DNA of 34,461 bases, from assembly GCA_900772775.1 (NCBI GenBank), contig CAAGRW010000008.1, positions 1 to 34,461 on the forward strand. The letters run 5' to 3'. The notes under the pieces were generated by a model. It was not told the origin of the DNA. It saw nothing but the letters and a program-made list of their open reading frames with translations, and searched no databases. Origin of the DNA: Candidatus Rifleibacteriota bacterium (GTDB lineage Bacteria > Vulcanimicrobiota > Xenobia > Xenobiales > Xenobiaceae). This document shows, piece by piece, positions 29,343 to 34,461 of this stretch (the stretch's first letter is position 1; every line of letters begins with the position of its first letter). Both the position numbers and the translations under genes were made by a program.

Positions 29343-32099
29343 ATGCTGGATATTTTGCTTATTATCGTCCTCCTGATTTTAGCCTGGGGCGGATACAAAA
29401 TAGCGGCAGCCGGCTTGGAAATATATGACAATAGCCTGGCTAAAGCTATGGCTTTGCCTATAGGTTTACTGTCTCTTATAGGCATAACCACTTTATTGGC
29501 GTCTTGGCTCCCCCTGTGGGGGTGTTTATTAAGCTGTGCTATTTTATTTGCCATAATAGGCCTAGTGCTCAAAACTCCACAAACTCAAGGCGCGATACCT
29601 CCGGCTTTCACCCGAGGGCAAAAGTTGCTGCTCTTTATTACTATTAGTGCAGCCATTTTCTACGTACACGCCGTCCAGCTTTTGAATTTTGCCCCCGATT
29701 TTTGGTCGCTCTATCCAATTTCCCGTTCGCTGATCAAGAGCGGCTTGCCGGTTATACATCCCTTTTTCCCCTGGATAAGTTTAAATGGCCACTTTTCTAA
29801 GCAACTTTTAATCGGCGCTTTGGCCGGCGCAGTAGGCCAAGACACCATTCGCGCCACTTGGATTTGCGAAATTTTTCTTTTAATCAGCAGCATTATGCTC
29901 TGGGCCTTGGTAATTAGAAAAATTTCGCACAGCGCCAGAGCCGGAGCCTGGGGCGCATTTTTCCTCTTCTTTTGCGTCAATGTAGGCGGCAAAGCCGGAC
30001 TTATGGATGCTTTCGATAATGGAGATTTGCTAGTTTTCACTATTTTGGGCCTGCTTCTGGGGCTTTTTGTGGACATAATTTATAAAGCCAGAGAACATTG
30101 GCCGCTACCTTGGTACAAAATAGTTTTAACTACCATACTCGCCGGCCTCTACGGTTTTATCTGCGAAAGCTACCTGGCTTTAGTGCTGGCTTGCTTTGCC
30201 GCCGGATCGCTTATAGTGTGCCGCCGCCGCACTTCTATTGCCAAAAAATTGCTAAGCATAACAGTCCTGAGCATTTTGGGTAGCCTTTTAATCAGCGTTT
30301 GCGGCGGCGGCGTGTTGGGCAACTTGGCTAGACAAAGCGCCCGTAAGCTAATAACAATTCCTTACCACAACGAAGCCTTGGGAGCGCCGACTTCCGATTA
30401 TGCTACTGTATCTTTTCCCAAACGCCATTTGTTGGCCATTCGTTTGGGAGCCGACCCCTACCGACGCTTTTCCGGTGCTTTAAATACAGCCTTGTTTCGT
30501 CATTACAAACCGATATTGGATGACGGAGGCTACAGCTCAATTTTTAGCTCAAAAGTACTAATTTTGCATTGGCTGCCCACTTGGTTGGCTCCCTTGACTT
30601 TGGCCTGGGCTATCAAGCGCCGGAGTATTTGCGGCTATATGTTTGGACTTTTGGGCCTAATTGCTTACTTTACGCCAGCTTTAGTCGATTTTGGCCCTAT
30701 TCAGGAAGCGGAATATTTTCGTTGGGAATTTGCTGCCGGAGTTGGCTTTGCCGGACTTATGGCCTTGGCAACTGCCGACCTTATCGATAAAGCCACTTTA
30801 CTGCCAAGCTTAGGCTGGCGCCGAGTTGCTTATTCCGCTTTATTTATTTTTGTCGTTGCCAACTTTGTAGGCGCTCAAAGGCTGCTAAACAATGTAGTAA
30901 TTGAAGCCCAAAAGTCACCCCAAGCAGCCGCTAAAGTTTTATGGCCCTGGTATCCCAACACCTACAATTGGCTTTTGAGTTGCCAAGAATTGCAATTGAA
31001 TCGGCGCGACCTAGATTTAGCTCTTTGGCTTTGGGAACAGCCCAGCACCCAAAATATAGTTTGGCGCGAACATGCCCACACGCCAGAACAATTTTTAAAA
31101 TGCGCCGTAATTAACGGTTTATCCGGCACTTTGTCTTGCGAGCACGCCTTACCACCACAGTGGCAACCTATGGGCACGGCTCCTTATTTGCCCAATGCCA
31201 GCACCGTGGTCTTTCAAAAACAGCGTTCCCTTCCTTTAATATCCGGCTTGGGAGCTAACTGGTTGGTGAGTGAAAAGCCGCTGCCGGAAAAAGAATTGCA
31301 CAATTTTTCCGGCAGTATTTCCGCAAGTAATGCAATTAAGCCCAAAGTAACTTTTGTGCGCACTTTTGGAGAGCAACGCAAATATTGGCTTTATAAATTG
31401 GAAAATTCTTTACTGCTAGACGAAAAAACCACACCGGCAAACCCGGATAAGCAAACCGCTTGTATAAAAACAATCGGCTTACCTAAAGCTTCCGCCTGGA
31501 TGTATGGCAGAGCCTATCCCGTCCACTTGCAATGTTCTCGTCCTTTAAAAGGCTGGTTGCAAGCGTCTTTTGAGCCTTCAAATGAGCCTTCAGAACAAAA
31601 CCGTTTAAACAATTTGCCCTTAACATTTTGGATAGAAGGGCAAAATAGTACGGTTATGCTCTGCCCTCCTCTCAATGAAGGTCATTACAAACTTACCTGG
31701 TCTTATAGCCAAGACGGCCACTTTTGGCAAGTCTTGCAAGGTCAGCCTCAAGCCGACTATTTCGTCTCGGAGAATATTGACGAATATTTGCGTGTCAAGG
31801 AAATAGTAAATTCCTCACCTGAAAGCGGCTTTATTATTTTGAAAAATATAGGCAGCCGCCCCTTCTATTGTGGAGGGCCGCTATCGATAAAATGGTGGGT
31901 TTGGTCGGACAAATTACACAATTATCGCAGTGGCGCCGCCGCTCCTGAAGGCGAAACTGTATATGATCAAGCCATTCCTCCGCAAGGAGAAGTAAAGGTA
32001 AACTGGACTGTACAGGAACCGCTCCCTGAAGCAGGATTTCGTCTGGATATTTCTGCCAGCGCTCCAATCGGACAAAATGTAACCGTTTCCAGATTTTGA
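29343..32099 (+). CDS. Large polytopic membrane protein, candidate GT-C-like glycosyltransferase
   Basis: A 918-residue protein. Residues 1 to about 520 contain some 12-14 hydrophobic helices. The loop after the fourth helix (LLNFAPDFWSLYPISRSLIKSGLPVIHPFFPWISLNGHFSKQLL) carries Asp, His and Arg residues as in the first extracytoplasmic loop of GT-C glycosyltransferases, and later loops contain IQEAEYFRWEF. Residues about 520-918 are a long extracytoplasmic part with two beta-rich, Ig-like stretches (about 750-810 and 820-918), e.g. GHYKLTWSYSQDGHFWQVLQ. I do not recognise a family. The neighbourhood (gmhA, beta-lactamase-like protein) suggests envelope glycan assembly. Stand-alone start with a weak ribosome binding site. 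Confidence 0.6.
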   Translation: MLDILLIIVLLILAWGGYKIAAAGLEIYDNSLAKAMALPIGLLSLIGITTLLASWLPLWGCLLSCAILFAIIGLVLKTPQTQGAIPPAFTRGQKLLLFITISAAIFYVHAVQLLNFAPDFWSLYPISRSLIKSGLPVIHPFFPWISLNGHFSKQLLIGALAGAVGQDTIRATWICEIFLLISSIMLWALVIRKISHSARAGAWGAFFLFFCVNVGGKAGLMDAFDNGDLLVFTILGLLLGLFVDIIYKAREHWPLPWYKIVLTTILAGLYGFICESYLALVLACFAAGSLIVCRRRTSIAKKLLSITVLSILGSLLISVCGGGVLGNLARQSARKLITIPYHNEALGAPTSDYATVSFPKRHLLAIRLGADPYRRFSGALNTALFRHYKPILDDGGYSSIFSSKVLILHWLPTWLAPLTLAWAIKRRSICGYMFGLLGLIAYFTPALVDFGPIQEAEYFRWEFAAGVGFAGLMALATADLIDKATLLPSLGWRRVAYSALFIFVVANFVGAQRLLNNVVIEAQKSPQAAAKVLWPWYPNTYNWLLSCQELQLNRRDLDLALWLWEQPSTQNIVWREHAHTPEQFLKCAVINGLSGTLSCEHALPPQWQPMGTAPYLPNASTVVFQKQRSLPLISGLGANWLVSEKPLPEKELHNFSGSISASNAIKPKVTFVRTFGEQRKYWLYKLENSLLLDEKTTPANPDKQTACIKTIGLPKASAWMYGRAYPVHLQCSRPLKGWLQASFEPSNEPSEQNRLNNLPLTFWIEGQNSTVMLCPPLNEGHYKLTWSYSQDGHFWQVLQGQPQADYFVSENIDEYLRVKEIVNSSPESGFIILKNIGSRPFYCGGPLSIKWWVWSDKLHNYRSGAAAPEGETVYDQAIPPQGEVKVNWTVQEPLPEAGFRLDISASAPIGQNVTVSRF

Positions 32100-32109
32100 C
32101 CAGAATTGC

Positions 32110-32199
32110 TTGACAACTCCACAGTCAAAAGATCTGCCTAAAAGAGGATTTCCCCCAAGCAGAGGAAAGTGCTTGGCCGATTTCTGATAAATATTTATC
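32110..32199 (+). promoter_or_regulatory. Palindrome-rich region upstream of the carboxyltransferase gene
   Basis: Three inverted repeats are packed into 90 bases: TTGAC/GTCAA (32110-32128), CCAAGC/GCTTGG (32155-32176) and the perfect 14-bp palindrome GATAAATATTTATC (32186-32199). The last lies 27 bases before the start codon and could be an operator. TTGACA at 32110 may be a -35 box, but no good -10 follows. Confidence 0.35.
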
Positions 32200-32226
32200 G
32201 ATATTTTAAGAGGTGCAACTACTTTA

Positions 32227-33828
32227 ATGAATTGGAACGAAGCCATCGAGAGGCTGGAAGCCAAGAGAGCCAAAGCTCTATTGGGCGGCGGCCAGGAGAG
32301 AATCGACAAACAACACCAGTCCGGTAAACTGACTGCTCGCGAGCGCTTAGAGAAATTGCTCGATCCAGGTACGTTTGTAGAGACAGACAACTTTGTGGAA
32401 TCGCGCATTGACGATTTCGACTTAGATAAAAGACGCGCTTTAGGTGACGGTGTAATTACCGGTTATGGTGAAATCGGTGGCCGCTTGGTTTTTGTTTATA
32501 GTGAAGACTTTACCGTTATCGGCGGAACTTTAGGCGAATACCACTCCATGAAAATCTGTCGGCTTCAAGACATGGCCATGGAAGCCAAAGCCCCAATCAT
32601 TTGTATCAATGATAGTGGCGGTGCTCGTATTGAAGAAGGCATTTGCTCCCTGAGCGGATATGCTGGTATGTTCCAACGTCATACTTTAGCTTCCGGAGTT
32701 ATTCCTCAAATTGCTTTAATCTTGGGCCCTTGCTCCGGCGGTGCTTGCTACGCTCCGGCTATTTGCGACTTTATCTTCATGGTGCGTGGCGTTTCCAAAA
32801 TGTTTATTACCGGCCCCAATGTGGTAAAAACGGTTATCGGCGAAGAAGTTTCCGTGGAACAATTGGGCGGAGCCGATATACATGCCCACAAGAGCGGCGT
32901 CTCCCACTTTACTTACGATTCTGAGTATGAGTGCTTAATGGGCGTACGTCAATTGCTTAGCTATTTGCCCCAGTCTTATGTAGCTTCTTTGCCTAGCAGC
33001 ACTCCCAAACAATCCTCTTTCTTAAGCAGTATCTCCAATTTATTTAAACATAATAAAGATATTGAGACTGCCGACAGATGCCACACTTTAACTAGCATAG
33101 TCCCTGACAACAGCAAAAAGTCTTACGATGTCAAAGAAGTGATCGATATTATCTTTGACGCCGGCAGTTTTATGGAAGTGCAAAAAGAATTTGCGGCCAA
33201 TATCGTAGTAGGTTTCAGCCGTCTGGGTGGAGACGTAGTGGGCGTAGTGGCCAATCAAGCTAATTGTATGGCCGGCTCTTTAGACTATCACGCTTCTGAC
33301 AAAGCAGCCCGCTTTATCCGTTTTTGCGATTGCTTCAATATTCCCTTAGTAACTTTAGTGGACGTGCCCGCCTTCTTACCCGGCACTCAGCAAGAGCACA
33401 ACGGTATTATCCGCCACGGAGCCAAAATGCTCTACGCCTACTCCGAAGCTACAGTTCCCAAGATTACGCTGATCATGCGTAAAGCTTACGGTGGAGCCTA
33501 TATTGCCATGAACTCCAAAAATATGGGCGCTGACTATGTTTACGCTTGGCCTATTGCTGAAATTGCCGTCATGGGTGCTGAAGGAGCCGTCAATATCGCC
33601 TTCAAAAAACGCATTAAAGCGGCAGAAGATCCCATTGCCGAAAAAGCTAAGTGCGTAGCCGAATATGAAGAGCGTTTCCTCAATCCTTACGAGGCCGCTT
33701 CCAAAGGCTTTATCACTGAAGTGATTCATCCTAAAGAATCGCGCACTAAATTGCGCAGCGCTTTAATGGCTTTAAGCACCAAAGATATTAGCCATCCTGC
33801 GAAAAAGCACGGTAATATTCCCCTCTAA
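32227..33828 (+). CDS. Acyl-CoA carboxylase/decarboxylase carboxyltransferase subunit (MmdA/PccB-type)
   Basis: A 533-residue carboxyltransferase that moves CO2 between a biotinyl carrier and a short acyl-CoA; relatives are the alpha subunit of methylmalonyl-CoA decarboxylase and propionyl-CoA carboxylase beta. Signatures: KLTARERLEKLLDPGTF, the N-half CoA site INDSGGARIEEGI, GPCSGGACYAPAICDFIFM, then the C-half LVDVPAFLPGTQQEHNGIIRHGAKMLYAYSEATVPKITLIMRKAYGGAYIAMNSK and the closing KHGNIPL. Relatives have about 510 residues; a Ser/Lys/Phe-rich insert of about 20 (PSSTPKQSSFLSSISNLFKH) lies in the linker between halves (about 255-275). No biotin carrier or membrane subunit gene is adjacent. 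AGAGGTG precedes the ATG. Confidence 0.92.
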   Translation: MNWNEAIERLEAKRAKALLGGGQERIDKQHQSGKLTARERLEKLLDPGTFVETDNFVESRIDDFDLDKRRALGDGVITGYGEIGGRLVFVYSEDFTVIGGTLGEYHSMKICRLQDMAMEAKAPIICINDSGGARIEEGICSLSGYAGMFQRHTLASGVIPQIALILGPCSGGACYAPAICDFIFMVRGVSKMFITGPNVVKTVIGEEVSVEQLGGADIHAHKSGVSHFTYDSEYECLMGVRQLLSYLPQSYVASLPSSTPKQSSFLSSISNLFKHNKDIETADRCHTLTSIVPDNSKKSYDVKEVIDIIFDAGSFMEVQKEFAANIVVGFSRLGGDVVGVVANQANCMAGSLDYHASDKAARFIRFCDCFNIPLVTLVDVPAFLPGTQQEHNGIIRHGAKMLYAYSEATVPKITLIMRKAYGGAYIAMNSKNMGADYVYAWPIAEIAVMGAEGAVNIAFKKRIKAAEDPIAEKAKCVAEYEERFLNPYEAASKGFITEVIHPKESRTKLRSALMALSTKDISHPAKKHGNIPL

Positions 33829-33873
33829 TAATCTTGGGCCGCTCGCCAAAAAGTGCGTTTAGCCTAAGTCAGC

Positions 33874-33926
33874 AAACTAAAACGGACTAAATCTGAGCTC
33901 CAGATTCAGTCCGTTTTAGTTTTTAT
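33874..33926. terminator. Strong terminator after the carboxyltransferase gene
   Basis: AAACTAAAACGGACT (33874-33888) pairs perfectly with AGTCCGTTTTAGTTT (33908-33922), with an inner AATCT/AGATT stem and a following T-rich tail. It also lies 12 bases past the end of the converging secreted-protein gene. Confidence 0.85.
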
Positions 33927-33938
33927 TCCAAACGATAT

Positions 33939-34328
33939 TTAATATTTAACCGTTTTGGGATCGATAGCAGGGAAATCATCATTTTTAAAAGTAACTTCCG
34001 CTTTCTGATCATCGGGACGCAGCTCAACCCATTTTTTAGCCGTTTCGTTGTGAATTTCTGCTTCTACTTTAACAGAGCCCCACTTTTCGATTTTGAAAGT
34101 TTCGGAGCTATTTTTCCAAACGGAGCCTTGATTGCGTCCATCTAACATTATGTAAATAGGAAAATCGGCGTCATTTTGCACTTTAACTTCACATTTGGGC
34201 TCTCTTCTAGGGCGACGACCTCCGGGAGGCGGCGGCCCCCAAGGTTCGGCAATAGCCATTTCAGCGCAAATACTTATGAAAAATACGGAAAGAAGAAAAA
34301 TAATACCGATTATTTTATTTTTTTTCAT
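33939..34328 (-). CDS. Small secreted Pro/Arg-rich protein of unknown function
   Basis: A 129-residue protein with a signal peptide (MKKNKIIGIIFLLSVFFISIC, then AEMAIA before the likely cleavage site). The mature N-terminus is Pro/Gly/Arg-rich (EPWGPPPPGGRRPRREPK). A compact beta-sandwich-like domain follows with alternating hydrophobic strands (CEVKVQNDADFPIYIMLDG, SSETFKIEKWGSVKVEAEI, KAEVTFKND). Only one Cys remains in the mature protein. I recognise no family. GAAAGGAAA precedes the ATG. It lies 50 bases downstream of another minus-strand gene that runs off the window and may be cotranscribed with it. Confidence 0.7.
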   Translation of the reverse strand: MKKNKIIGIIFLLSVFFISICAEMAIAEPWGPPPPGGRRPRREPKCEVKVQNDADFPIYIMLDGRNQGSVWKNSSETFKIEKWGSVKVEAEIHNETAKKWVELRPDDQKAEVTFKNDDFPAIDPKTVKY

Positions 34329-34378
34329 AAAAATTTTCCTTTCAAAATATGGTTGCGTATCAACTTAGCGCAATTTTC

Positions 34379-34461
34379 CTAAACAAGGAAATCATCCTCC
34401 AACACTAAACCGGACAGACGGCGCTGTACTTGAGTGAAAGAATCCAGCAATACAGAAGCGC
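34379..34461 (-). CDS. 3' end of a minus-strand gene cut by the window edge
   Basis: Reading the minus strand from the window edge, one frame stays open to a TAG at 34379-34381 and encodes ASVLLDSFTQVQRRLSGLVL followed by EDDFLV. The composition looks like the helical C-terminus of a real protein, and the position just upstream of the secreted-protein gene supports it. Too short to assign. Confidence 0.45.
   Translation of the reverse strand, partial: ASVLLDSFTQVQRRLSGLVLEDDFLV

Noticed and set aside
29276..30076. Minus-strand frames opposite the start of the 918-residue membrane protein gene
   Set aside because: Overlapping antisense frames without start signals; the plus-strand frame has clear membrane-protein character throughout.

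Overview
This is a chromosomal window with moderate GC, made mostly of conserved housekeeping genes and interspersed with poorly characterised envelope genes. Several traits recall Firmicutes and neighbouring deep-branching lineages. RnpM (YlxR) sits inside the nusA-infB operon, a Prp-type protease follows ribosomal protein L21, NusA lacks the C-terminal acidic repeats, and GTG and TTG starts are common. A sedoheptulose-7-phosphate isomerase, a bacterial protein O-mannosyltransferase, a very large GT-C-like membrane protein and a secreted lytic transglycosylase suggest an elaborate glycosylated envelope. A methylmalonyl-CoA decarboxylase/acyl-CoA carboxylase carboxyltransferase fits an anaerobe. 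I could not place the organism in a named phylum from sequence alone. I see no phage, transposon, integrase or CRISPR array.

Layout from left to right. First comes the 3' part of a cation/proton antiporter. A YefM/YoeB-type toxin-antitoxin pair follows, with two similar hairpin terminators on either side. Next is a class I/II aminotransferase, then groES-groEL on the minus strand, with a GroEL tail rich in cysteine. Divergent from groES is the translation operon rimP-nusA-rnpM-infB-rbfA-nrnA on the plus strand. RimP in this operon is truncated, and IF2 carries an Ala/Lys/Glu repeat and a Gly/Arg/Asn/Gln-rich repeat. A minus-strand operon then encodes a zinc ribbon protein, a TIM-barrel protein and a DUF4127 protein. 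A lytic transglycosylase diverges from it and converges on secD-secF. A plus-strand operon follows with a tiny aromatic/acidic protein, a TPR-like protein and a secreted NPCBM-like protein.

The right half holds a minus-strand pair (PMT-family mannosyltransferase, then an RluD-type pseudouridine synthase), a tRNA-Arg(CCT), lspA-lgt, a small single-span membrane protein and rplU-prp without the expected rpmA. A plus-strand group contains a class A beta-lactamase-like protein, gmhA, the 918-residue membrane protein and the carboxyltransferase. The right edge has a small secreted Pro/Arg-rich protein and the 3' end of another minus-strand gene.

Themes worth following: (i) many housekeeping proteins carry unusual low-complexity or charged tails (GroEL, IF2, SecF, LspA, Lgt, Prp, RbfA, NusA); (ii) both operons starting in the 432-bp groES/rimP spacer have an intrinsic terminator inside their leader, which suggests attenuation; (iii) lipoprotein maturation, Sec export, O-mannosylation, heptose synthesis and a candidate new GT-C enzyme lie close together. 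The most unusual single observation is the alternating Gly-Cys tail of GroEL.
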